From Panax quinquefolius (lineage: Eukaryota > Streptophyta > Magnoliopsida > Apiales > Araliaceae), in the NCBI GenBank assembly GCA_020205615.1, contig CM035166.1:86446862-86510861 (forward strand): DNA of 64,000 nucleotides, in the 5' to 3' direction. Every line of letters starts with the position of its first letter. Positions within the stretch are counted from its first letter, which is position 1. Positions 1 to 8,986 of the stretch are shown piece by piece. A program made the translations under genes and the position numbers. Below the pieces are notes generated by a model. The model was not told the DNA's origin. It made no database searches and saw only the letters and a program-made list of their open reading frames with translations.

Positions 1-333
1 TGACTATATATATAGGGTAGTCGACATACTATGAACATTGTTTTTAGTTTTCGTTAAGGTTTAGCAGAACTTCATCCGCAAACCGTCATGACTTACAAGC
101 ACGAGGGTGATCTGCCCAATGTGCCCTGTATTGATCAATACTACATTACAAGAACGATATTATCGTTCACTTTCATCGCCTTGAAGTAGGCGTATAAAAT
201 TTTTCCCGTGATCGGGATGTTCATACTTAGACTGGAATCTGAACCAAAACAATTTGATTGGATACAAAAAGGTTTTTATCATATTCAACGACAATTCTAA
301 ATTTGTGTCTAGCTGATCAAATAGCTTAGACGG

Positions 334-384
<51 letters not shown>

Positions 385-899
385 ACATGTGATTAAATAC
401 AATGATTATCCAGTGGGGACACTTGTATAACCATATATAGAAATTAACGAACATAATATATATATGAATTACTATATACTAACATGTTGATAATCAATGA
501 TCGGATATAGAATATATCACAATAGGGTTAATAATATAGCATAATAATAATATAATTCTGAAACTTCTTACTCATGTCCATTGCATAAAGGAAATGCATA
601 TGTAAGATACTTGCACGATCTTATTTACTTACAGTTCGTAATTAGTTCTATCTTTTATATCACGACCTATCATTAATCGGATCATTTTCTTGATTAGAAT
701 AACATTATAACATATACGCCGCGCTTATTGCGATTCAACACATAACTTAATCACATTGCACATAGGTTTAACAACCATTGAATCACAAATAATCACATAT
801 TTAATTAAATTATCTAAGTCCAGATCAATTTCTGAAATATGTCAGTGTACCGACGGCTTAATCGGGTAATTATCGAGTCTAAGATTATGTCCCGTAACT
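1..899. other. AT-rich DNA, no gene recognised
   Basis: No coding potential, RNA gene or element terminus is recognised apart from the AT microsatellite listed separately. It may be the far part of the degenerate repeat that continues to about 2.4 kb, but nothing in the sequence fixes this. Confidence 0.5.
336..382. repeat. (AT)n microsatellite
   Basis: An uninterrupted AT dinucleotide run of about 47 bp. Similar runs sit at 8257-8304, 36773-36807 and 44484-44518. Confidence 0.95.
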
Positions 900-1830
900 T
901 AGTATCAGTCATATTATTTTTAAATGACTTAATATAATTTTTAAAACATTTATTATAACTTATCATAAATTTTAAACATCGAAATCATTATTAAATGATT
1001 TAAATATTAATTAATTTCATTATCATTAACATTTAATTAATATTAAACTATTAATGAAACCATTGCCAAAATATTAAAGTTATTTATAATAACTTAGAAT
1101 ATTTTAAAGTATTAATATTACCCTTAAATGATTTTTTAAATATTTAAAATTATTTTAAATAATTATCATTAATATTAAAGTATTAATGTATTATTTATCA
1201 AAATATTAAAAGTCATTAAGTATCACTTAATAATATTTTTAATTCATTTATATCCTTTTTAAATAATTTTTTAAATTAATAAAACCATTTTTAAACTATT
1301 TATTATTAAATAAATTTAATATTATTAATAATAAATTAATAATCATTAATATTAATTTATTAATAAAGTTATCCTTTAAATATTAAAAGTTATATTTTAT
1401 AACTTCAAAAATCTTTAACCACTTTATTTACATTTAAAATGATTTTTTCTAATTATAAAATCATTTTTAATTAATTTATTTAATATAATTACTAATTAAA
1501 TCTAATAGGATTAATATTAAATAATTAATGAAATTTGTCTTAAAATATTAAAAGTTATATTTTATGACTTAAAATATTATTAAATACCTTTTATCATTTA
1601 AAATGATTTTAACATAATAAAATCATTTTTAATCAATTTATTTAATGCATTTATTAAATAAATAAAATATAAATCATATCCAAATAATTATTAATATTTA
1701 TGAAAAATATGTCAAATTATTAAAAGTTAATTTTTATAACTTAAAATAATTTTTAAAACTATTTTTGGAATTTTTAATAAATAAATTTCTATTTTTAAAT
1801 GATTTTTGAAAAATAAATTAAATAAAATAA
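900..1830. repeat. AT-rich degenerate tandem repeat, about 170-bp period
   Basis: A block resembling AAATATTAAAAGTTATATTT recurs near 1074, 1200, 1378, 1544 and 1713. Each copy is followed by a variant of TATAACTT. The last four copies are spaced about 166-178 bp apart, so this looks like an old tandem array drifting in sequence. There are no ORFs. A U3 region of a long LTR would fit, but this is inference. Confidence 0.55.
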
Positions 1831-1849
1831 ATAAAACTGTCGCTATAGC

Positions 1850-2450
1850 CTTTAACGACAAAATCTGTCGCCTTATGTGTTCTTGAGCCCTCAAGAACAT
1901 TCATGGCAGTTAACAAATGAGCACGTTTGACACACATTACTATCTGATTATTGTGTTTCTGGGTAAGTAAATGATTAGAGGTTGTAGTACTACTATCAGA
2001 CTACACGATCCAACAACAAACATGGCCAACAAACATATAACCAGAGAGATCTAGGCTTGCAAAGTGGCTGTCAGAGATGTTCTTCATTTTTGAGTTACCC
2101 AGAAATGAAGAACAGTTCGACTGTCCACTTTTGGGCTTCCACAACTTGATATCCTGTTGATGTTTAAGTGATTTAAGGCTTTCAGGTTCTAGACCACAAG
2201 TAGTACTATAGATCTATCACAAAACATCAACATAACAACAACACATCAACCAAATATGGACCGGTCAAAGTAGTGGTCAGAAACTGCTTATGAAGGTTTC
2301 TGGGTTACCCAGAAACTTCATCCGGCAGTTTCGTCCACAATCGATTGTTGTGTGTTCAAAACCATCTTCCGATCGATAAAGCATGTTTCAACCCAGCCTA
2401 CACATCATTGAAAGACCTGGAAATAATAACAAATTTGATTCATCAAGTGT
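1850..2450 (-). repeat. X-related repeat with perfect hairpins
   Basis: The text resembles 6330-6720, sharing blocks such as GACCACT and CAGAAA..TTC. It holds two strong inverted repeats. At 2078-2114 the arms TGTTCTTCATTT and AAATGAAGAACA are exact complements. At 2291-2320 the core TTTCTGGGT-T-ACCCAGAAA is exact. It is probably the continuation of the X repeat at 6330-8146, displaced by the segment in between. No ORF was found. Confidence 0.5.
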
Positions 2451-3000
2451 AACAAAAAGTATCTTTAGTAATTAGAATGATTACTAAACAGAAATGAATA
2501 AGAACAGAAACACCATTATTCATGTAGGTCTGTTATTTTGTGCGCCAAATAAAAATAAGAAGGATTTGGGGTTCAAAGGTTTAGGGGTTTTTCCATTTGC
2601 CAGGGTCGGACGAGATTGTATTAAATTATGTGAAAAAATTAACTTTGAATAAACTAGAGTATTCGTGTATTACTAAGATGTATCTTATTTTATTCTGTGT
2701 TTTCTATAACTATATTGTGCATGTAGCTAAGTTGATACAACCCTGTTTGGCTTTATAAAAAAACAACTTCTTGAAATTCATCTGTGAAGGTTCTGTTTGG
2801 TAGGGTAAAAGAGAAGTTCCTCTTTCCAAGTGTACCTATATAGATGTGTGATAAATCTGTATTATTCAACTCGCAAGTGCTTATTATCAAGCCATAAATT
2901 CAAATCTTAACTGTTGAGTTCAATATTTAATAAAATTAATTCTTTTAACTTTGGACCGAAGTAATCTGAATTTGTAATGCAACTGGGGATTAATAAATAC
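2451..3000. other. No gene recognised; left flank of gene-fragment segment
   Basis: AT-rich sequence with no recognisable protein similarity. If the segment at about 2.5-6.3 kb is one transposon, its left end should lie here, but no CACTACTAC terminus could be found. Confidence 0.4.
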
Positions 3001-3436
3001 CTTCAGCCATTTTGTAGAGAGTCGACCACCATCTATCCCTGGGAACATGGTACTGATCAAGTGTCTCTTCAATAACTTTGTCATGCTTCCCTTCCAAAAC
3101 TCCCTGAAGAGTTACAACTGCATCCTTTGTTTTCTTGAGGATACTGTTATCACCTTCTTGAAGTTCCAACTGGACAAGATCATTTTGTGACGAAGTGAGG
3201 CTAACAGCTAGAGCGAACGCAGCAGCGGCAGCCCAGCGTGACGAGGCAAGCCATTTCCTGTGCTCATCTAGTTGCTTTTTTTCATGTCACTCCGATCTGT
3301 TTTCACCCTCCCCTCCAAGTACTAAACTACGCAAGTACTCAACATTTGCATCCCCTGTACTTTGAACCATCTTTATAGAATGCACTTCGCTCATTTTGGA
3401 GCAGTTCCTCAGGGGTATCATATTCCAGAACTTGAG
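3001..3436 (-). pseudogene. Captured C-terminal fragment of ABCC-type (MRP) ABC transporter
   Basis: Minus-strand translation gives VLEYDTPEELLQNERSAF, then after a one-base frameshift MVQSTGDANVEYLRSLVLGG. One stop follows, then RKWLASSRWAAAAAFALAVS and KTKDAVVTLQGVLEGKHDK. This series is the C-terminal tail after the second nucleotide-binding domain of plant ABCC1/ABCC2-like vacuolar conjugate transporters. The fragment ends at WWSTLYKMAEG against a GT that could be a donor site at 3000. The rest of the roughly 1600-residue protein is absent, so no transporter can be made. Frameshift plus stop show it is decayed. Family recognition rests on remembered motif order and no alignment was run. 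Confidence 0.75.
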
Positions 3437-3490
3437 ACAAATCAACTATTTGTGTTATGATCAACCAAGAGACAAATCAACTATTTGTGT
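3434..3490. repeat. 22-bp direct repeat, 35-bp spacing
   Basis: GAGACAAATCAACTATTTGT(GT) occurs at 3434-3455 and 3469-3490, at the 5' edge of the ABCC fragment. It could be a local slippage duplication or filler DNA at a capture junction. Confidence 0.85.
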
Positions 3491-3589
3491 GAAATACTAC
3501 ACAGACTTTGGAGGCAAGAAAACAAAAAATAAGACATCCCTTCTAATGTTTAGTACAGAAAGCTAAGGCAGAACTAACCAGTGAATTAT

Positions 3590-3721
3590 AGAACTCATTC
3601 CCGTCGCATTATTAAACAGGAATACTCGCGCTGCTCCATAAATTGTTCTTGTTGGATAGACACGTGATGTGATCACTGTTCTTCCTCCTTGAGCAAAGCT
3701 CTCCACAACCGAATGATCAAC
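3590..3721 (-). pseudogene. Captured exon of vacuolar/acid invertase (GH32 C-terminal domain)
   Basis: On the minus strand, after an AG acceptor-like ..GGAATCAG, the frame reads [20 protein letters not shown] and then [20 protein letters not shown]. This is the beta-sandwich C-terminal segment of plant acid invertases (beta-fructofuranosidases), where [20 protein letters not shown] is highly conserved. Similarity stops after ATG-like residues near 3595, so the final KIWQMNSA-type tail is missing. The catalytic N-terminal propeller is absent. The frame is open across the exon, suggesting relatively recent capture or a well-spliced transduplicate. It lies between the ABCC and BEL1-like fragments on the same strand, which no normal plant gene would do. 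Confidence 0.8.
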
Positions 3722-3944
3722 CTGATTCCATTCTAAAACCATTAATAATTCAAGTTCATGCATTGCAGCATTCTGTAGAACAAAATGTTCTAATTTCGTT
3801 GCTTCAATTCAGAGATTGATTTAATGTTTTCAGGCAAAGTTCAATAATTAGATCACACATGCACATAGGAAGATACAGACTTTAGCATGAGCAAAATCAG
3901 AGACGACATTGTTTCATCACTAAATCAGAGACAGTAATACTAAC

Positions 3945-4029
3945 AATCCTCCCTTTTTCTTTCTTCTCAGGTTTCTGCTGCTGCTTTTCACACCTCATAT
4001 CTCCAAGCACGGAGATAACAGCTCTCTGA
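3945..4029 (-). pseudogene. Possible captured exon, source gene unknown
   Basis: A minus-strand open stretch preceded by a good acceptor (TTGATTCAG at about 4030) reads RAVISVLGDMRCEK and then a Gln/Lys-rich run. The sequence lies between the invertase and BEL1-like fragments in the same orientation. It may be another captured exon. I do not recognise the family, and it may be chance. Confidence 0.3.
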
Positions 4030-4919
4030 ATCAATAGACAGTGTCCAAATGTAAGTGTACCAATAGATTAATACAAGGACATCATAAAATTAGAAAGAAG
4101 TCTCTGAAAATTTCAACTTCTTTATTTTCAATGCAACCATATGTTCCAAACTTGGTAATGTTTGAGAAAATTAAGCAACAGCTAGTATCAAACTATGATG
4201 AATTTGAATTATAATTCCCATATTACGAAAATGGAAGATTCAGATACTCAAACTCGGTATTAACTGAAATTCTAATAAGTTAAAATCTAAACTAGCGAAT
4301 CCAATCCAGTCAATCCACGGTATTTTCCACTTGCACCAAGTCCAAACAAACATTTTTATTTTGTTAAGGGTGACAGAAATTAATTACAGCCCTTCTAATG
4401 TTAGAAAGCCAAGCTTAAAAATGCGAAAAAGAAACCAAATAAATCCAACCATGGTTTTCATTAAAATTAAGACAATTAGAGTTTAGGATTAAAAAAAGCC
4501 ACTTAATTTTTTTTTAAAAAAAATATAGGAAAAAAGAAAGAGATGCCTTCCTTTTTTTTATAATGTTGAATAAAAGACTGAACTAATGCAATTTATATGA
4601 GCGGTAAAACTTAAATTTCTAGAGCCCAATGAATCATCAAAGTGACAATATCATCAAAATTACTCTGTAGCAGATGCCTGATGCCAGATCCAGTCTAACC
4701 ATACTACACGTCCAGATAAGCATCAAACAAAAACAGGATGCAATAGAGATTAGAGAGTTTCCATAATGCTACTAGCACATTAATATAGAATTTATAAGTA
4801 ACATCTCTTGGTCATATTTAAAAAAAAAGAAAATTAGAAAATTTATCTGACTAAAGTAAGCTTGTACAAGGTAAAAAGTAGCCAGGAAAAAAATAGATCA
4901 ATTCAAATGAAGAAACCAC
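4030..4919. other. AT-rich spacer between gene fragments
   Basis: No recognisable coding similarity. It contains poly-A/T runs near 4490-4560, consistent with intron-like or filler DNA between captured exons. Confidence 0.4.
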
Positions 4920-5250
4920 CTATTCCATATGTTGATAGTATTGCTCAAATCTTTTCTCAACCTGAAAATATAGCCAAAAAATTAAGAATTAAAAAAAAAA
5001 TTAACAAAATTCCAAAGGCATCTATCTAAAATAGCATTAAAATTTTGATAGCACTATTTCAACATACCTCCTCCAACAAAGAAATAAGCTTTGATAATTT
5101 AGCTTCAAGTTCCTTTTTATCCAAGGCTAACCCATCAACACTTAAGTGCACTGACTTCCCACCAACACTAACAACTTCCCACCAACACAAACAACTTCTT
5201 CGAGAAGGGACTGAGTTGGTTTCAAATATTTCAAATCACCAATGGCAATA
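4920..5250 (-). pseudogene. Captured two-exon fragment of BEL1-like homeodomain gene (SKY/BELL region)
   Basis: Exon 1 (5068-5250, minus) reads DLKYLKPTQSLLEEVVCVGG, matching the SKY motif (S/xKYLKxxQxLLDEV) of BEL1-like (BLH) transcription factors. It ends LSKLISLLEE at a GTATGT donor. The intron is 105 bp and ends TTTTCAG. Exon 2 (4920-4962) continues in frame with VEKRFEQYYQHME, matching the start of the BELL domain (LDEVxxRYxQYxxQMQ). Exon 2 then ends near another GT. There is a short duplication around VGGK and a frameshift inside exon 1. The homeodomain itself is absent. The preserved GT-AG intron shows capture from genomic DNA and not from a spliced transcript. The assignment is moderate because the motifs diverge from those I remember. 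Confidence 0.5.
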
Positions 5251-5467
5251 GACCCCTGTAAACCTAGATACATAGACCCCTGCAAAATCTCCAAAGAAGC
5301 AAAGGTAATTAGGCAAATTTAGTAAAAAAACGAAAGAAAAGGTAATTAGGCAAGTGAAAATGCTGAAAGTGACAAGAAAGATGGTCACTTTCAACTTACC
5401 CCAAAGTAAAATAAAAAACTAACAACTACTCTTGTACTTGATTCCAGTAACAGAGAAGGCAACTTAC

Positions 5468-5562
5468 CCCAAAGTAACAGCAGCAGGAAAGATGAACCCT
5501 ATACAAACTGCAGCAGTTGCTCCAGTAAACTGGAAAGTTGAGGCCACTAGCCATGAATCCAT
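5468..5562 (-). pseudogene. Captured exon of AVT6-like vacuolar amino acid transporter
   Basis: The minus strand reads FQFTGATAAVCIGFIFPAAV followed at 5467 by a consensus donor GTAAGT. This hydrophobic string is a membrane segment near the C terminus of plant AVT6-type amino acid/auxin permease family proteins. The exon is open. The rest of the gene (about 10 of 11 membrane segments) is missing, so it cannot transport anything. Confidence 0.65.
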
Positions 5563-5744
5563 CGCCTAGAACACATGTAGCAAGGTTATTAAAATTATTA
5601 AATCAAATGACAAGGGTTTGGAAAATGACAACGAAGCAATTTCACCTCCATCACAATTATTATCAATCACTGATGATGAGGAGTCGCAGTCACTATGGCA
5701 ATCATCCGGCAAAATCGACGGTGACCTAGGGTAACGGTGGGAAG

Positions 5745-5868
5745 GTAAGGCAGTCGGCTGCTACGCCGAAGCGGGGAGCGAGTTCCCAGACGAAGCCAGT
5801 GTTCTCAGCGAACCAGTCAATGTAGCCTTCATTGCCGCAGTAGAAGAAGATGGGGCTGGCAGCCTTGT
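5745..5868 (-). pseudogene. Captured fragment of lysosomal Pro-X carboxypeptidase-like (S28) gene
   Basis: The minus strand reads SPIFFYCGNEGYIDWFAENT followed by GFVWELAPRFG, the N-terminal substrate-domain signature of S28 serine carboxypeptidases, where GPIFFYCGNEGDIEWFAxNT is conserved. The frame then leaves the family after PRFGV. The catalytic Ser, Asp and His lie further downstream in the family and are absent. Confidence 0.75.
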
Positions 5869-5965
5869 AAATTAGGGCTTGAGCGATGTTATCAACATGC
5901 TAGGCAGATCGGTCGGTGCCTTGTAAATTAGGGCTTGAACGATGTTATGGCAGATCGGCCGGTGC
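5862..5965. repeat. Imperfect tandem duplication (56/48 bp)
   Basis: GCCTTGTAAATTAGGGCTTG, CGATGTTAT and GGCAGATCGG(T/C)CGGTGC occur twice in a row. The first copy has about 8 extra bases (CAACATGC-like). It directly follows the S28 fragment and overlaps a minus-strand reading frame with no recognisable product. Confidence 0.85.
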
Positions 5966-6124
5966 ATACGTCGATCAAAAGAGAAGGAACGAAGAGAGAA
6001 GGAACGAAGGGAGAAAACTGAAGAAAGAAGGAGCGATACTTGGAGAAGGGAGAACGACGAGCACAGAGATAAAAGAATGAGACGAGCCTCGGAGAGAAAA
6101 AGACCAAGTGTTTTAATTTTAAGT

Positions 6125-6329
6125 GAGCTCCGTGTTTTACTAGATACACAACGTTTTAAAAAAAACGTTATCACAGTTAAAATTAAAAAAATGCCCTTTT
6201 AAATAAATAATGTTTTTGTATATATATCTACAATATTTTTTTAAAAAACGTTATGAAAAAAAATACAACAACGTTTTTATAAAAAACGTTGTAGTTTAAG
6301 TGTTGTCTATTTAGTATTTTGTAGTAGTG
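6125..6329 (-). mobile_element. CACTA-type transposon terminus with subterminal AACGTT repeats
   Basis: Read on the minus strand from 6329 the end is CACTACTACAAAATAC, a classic CACTA/En-Spm terminal inverted repeat start. Subterminal repeats follow: AACGTTTTTTATAAAAACGTT at about 6269-6293, then AACGTTTTTT variants at about 6245, 6165 and 6150. Clustered short subterminal repeats are the transposase-binding layout known for CACTA elements. The partner end was not found to the left. No transposase remnant was recognised, so if this is a transposon it is non-autonomous or truncated. Confidence 0.6.
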
Positions 6330-8146
6330 ACACCACTTTGACCACTGATTACTTTGAGTCAAAGAAACAACAACATTACCACAATAACAGAGTCTAACAC
6401 GTAAAAACAAGCAAGATCTAAACGCATGAACATGCTGTCAGACTTTCTGGGCACGTTCTAGGTTATTCAGAAACGTTCGGTCAATGTCGGTCAACGTGGT
6501 TTGACCACTAATAACTTTCAATCAGCTTATGATCTGACTGATTCCAGTTTCAGATCAAAGATCTCATGGCATACTACAATATCAAAGCTTAAAAACACAA
6601 AAATTAAACACAGAAGAAGATCTACAAGGTCTGACATTTCTTGTCAGACAACAAAATTTTATTTTTTTCCAGATTTTGTAAATCTTCAAATCCGAGCCTC
6701 TAGATGTTATGGATCTAACATCTAGCAACCCAGATCATCTTTATACACTACATACAACATATTTAACACAAAAAAACTAACATCTAACATAGGATCAAAA
6801 GTCGATTTCGCTTTTAGGGTTTATACCTCCATGAGCAATCTTTGATTCTTGCCACTTGATTTAGTTCTCGAAATTCGTGGGGCTTGATTCAAGGACCTGT
6901 CTCAAGATCGAAATTCGTGGGTTTAGAGAGAGAGGCTCAAGGTTGAGTGTTTGTGCAAAATATGAGCTAGCAAGTGACATTTTCTCTCTTAATCTATTTA
7001 TACCACTTAGATTCAATGAATCTAACTTGCAAGGTGTCAATAGAGATAAGCTTGAATGAGTTTTAGGCATGTTCTATAAATCTAGAGTGATGACTTGCAA
7101 TCTAGCTTATTAAATAAATACCAAAAAGGCTAAGTTAGTAAACTAACAAAGTAATTTAAGGGTATTTTTGTCCATGATGCTTGAATCTAGGTTAAAATCA
7201 ATAGATCTTAAACCTTAAGGTTTCCCAAATAATTTCTAGGGTTAAAAAATTTAAGTTTAAAGTTTAATAAAATTTTAATTAGACCACACTAATTAAAATT
7301 AGGGATTTTAAAATAATTTGGGTTTCTTAATATTATTAGGGTTCCCTATATTATGAATTAGGGTTTCCTAATTAACAATATAATTTATTAAAATACTAAT
7401 TAAGGTTACCATTTTAGCAATTAGGATTTCAAATTGGAAATTAGAATTTCAAATTTACAATTAGGGTTTTTAGACAATAATTAGGGTTTACCTAATTAGC
7501 ACAATATAATAATTGTCATTAATCACGTACCACTATTTCTTACCAATCGAAAACTCCGGTTTGAGTTTCAAATTAGGGTTTAACGAATCAATGCTACTGT
7601 TTTAACATGCCACAACATAATTGACCAACCATTATCTATACGTACATACAGTATATATTTATAGCACTAAGAATCAAAATATAATATTATTATATCATTA
7701 TTCTCATTCCTCGGTAAAAATCCAAAATTAGGGTTTAGATTCCATATCTAATTTATTATTCATATTTAACATTATTAATTAAGTTAAAATAATTAACTTA
7801 ATTAAACTAGCATAAATTCATATATTAAAATTGATTAATTATTATAATAATTCTAATAATCATTTCATATATTATTTAAATAATATATAATTATATTTTC
7901 ATGGAAAATAAATAATAAAAACATTTCTACTATAAAATTAATTATTAAAAGAATAAACTTTATAATAATCAATAATTCTAAAATAAAATTATTTGTAAAC
8001 ATTCATGTAATAAATATATTTTTATTTACTACATAATTACATATACACATTATCTTGTACAAATCATCATCCTTAAAATAATAATAAAAAAATATATATA
8101 CGCAAAATTTCTGATTTAATTATATAAAAATTATCGGGTTGTTACA
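6330..8146 (-). repeat. Family X long-LTR-like repeat, copy A
   Basis: Copy A starts on the minus strand at 8146 with TGTAACAACCCGATAATTTT. It aligns by eye with copy B (34729 downward) and copy C (62071 upward). Shared features in order are AT-rich DNA, many AAACCCTAA-type teloboxes, a TATA box, a purine/AG-rich leader, a short ATG..GTA site near 6833, and a CTGACA..TGTCAG inverted repeat near 6640. No gag or pol is attached, so the family is undetermined. It abuts copy B at 8147, suggesting insertion of one X repeat into another. Confidence 0.6.
6994..7004 (-). promoter_or_regulatory. Putative TATA box of X copy A
   Basis: The minus strand reads GGTATAAATAG about 1.15 kb from the repeat start, followed by an AG-rich leader. 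The corresponding place in copy C has AAATATATAG near 63207. In copy B it is a TA microsatellite. Confidence 0.5.
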
Positions 8147-8254
8147 CTTGGTTCTTGACTGATATTAGGAAAGAATTTCGGAGGTGTGGGGCTGGAGAGA
8201 GTTTGGTGGAGTGTTGGAAAAAATTAGGCTACCAAATGCATTCTTTCTCTCTCC

Positions 8255-8308
<54 letters not shown>

Positions 8309-8986
8309 TTAATGTATTGGCTGATACATGTTGGCTGACTTGTGTTAGATTTCAGTCACTCTAAGAAGTCAAGGGTTGGCCAACAACCCCAACAACTCTA
8401 ACACTTGGCAAAATTAAATAATGCAAGAGGGGTATTTCAGTCATTTTGTTGGGAATTTTAATGGCAATCTTGTCATTTGGCAAACCCTTAGGGTTTGACC
8501 CTTAGGGTTTAACCCTAAGGTTTAGCACAAATGAAATGTAGGATTTCCAATTTAGGGTTTGCACAAAAATAAAATTAAATAAATTTTAGTTTCTAAAATT
8601 TTGAAATTAGGGTTTCCTAATTATGATTAATTTTCTAATTAATTTATACAGGAACATTAGGGTTTAATATCTCCAATTATAATTAACTTTTTTAATTTAA
8701 TAATTAGGGTTTATAATTAGTAATTAGGTTTTAAAATTACTAATTAGGGTTACTAAATATAGAAATTAGGGTTTCTAATTTAGTAATTAGGGTTTTCATG
8801 ATTAACAATTATAGTTCTAATACTTGTAAATTAATCAACTTATCACAATTACTCACAATCTTGAACTCTAATTTGAGTTTCCAATTAGGGTTTCTCATTT
8901 CAAAAATTAGGGTTTTAGAAATATTAATTAGGGTTTTTTTTAAATTATTTAGGGTTTCTAAATTTTTAATTAGGGTTTACCTAATT
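8147..8986 (-). repeat. Family X repeat, copy B (distal part)
   Basis: This continues copy B, whose start is at 34729. The two parts are separated by the Tekay element, whose TSD TAATT lies at 8982-8986 and 34073-34077. The block at 8440-8560 (GCCAAATGAC, then teloboxes on the minus strand) corresponds to 62990-63060 in copy C. It contains the TA run at 8257-8304. The reading frame at 8155-8364 is only a translation of the TA run. Confidence 0.6.
8257..8304. repeat. (TA)n microsatellite
   Basis: About 24 AT/TA units directly upstream (minus strand) of an AG-rich leader, GGAGAGAGAAAG. This is where other X copies carry the TATA box. Confidence 0.95.

Noticed and set aside
5872..6202. Overlapping 73-100-codon frames on both strands
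   Set aside because: Low-complexity GAAGGAACG-type purine/pyrimidine repeats read in both directions. No protein similarity recognised.
8155..8364. 69-codon plus-strand frame with a Tyr-Ile repeat
   Set aside because: The peptide is only a translation of the TA microsatellite at 8257-8304.
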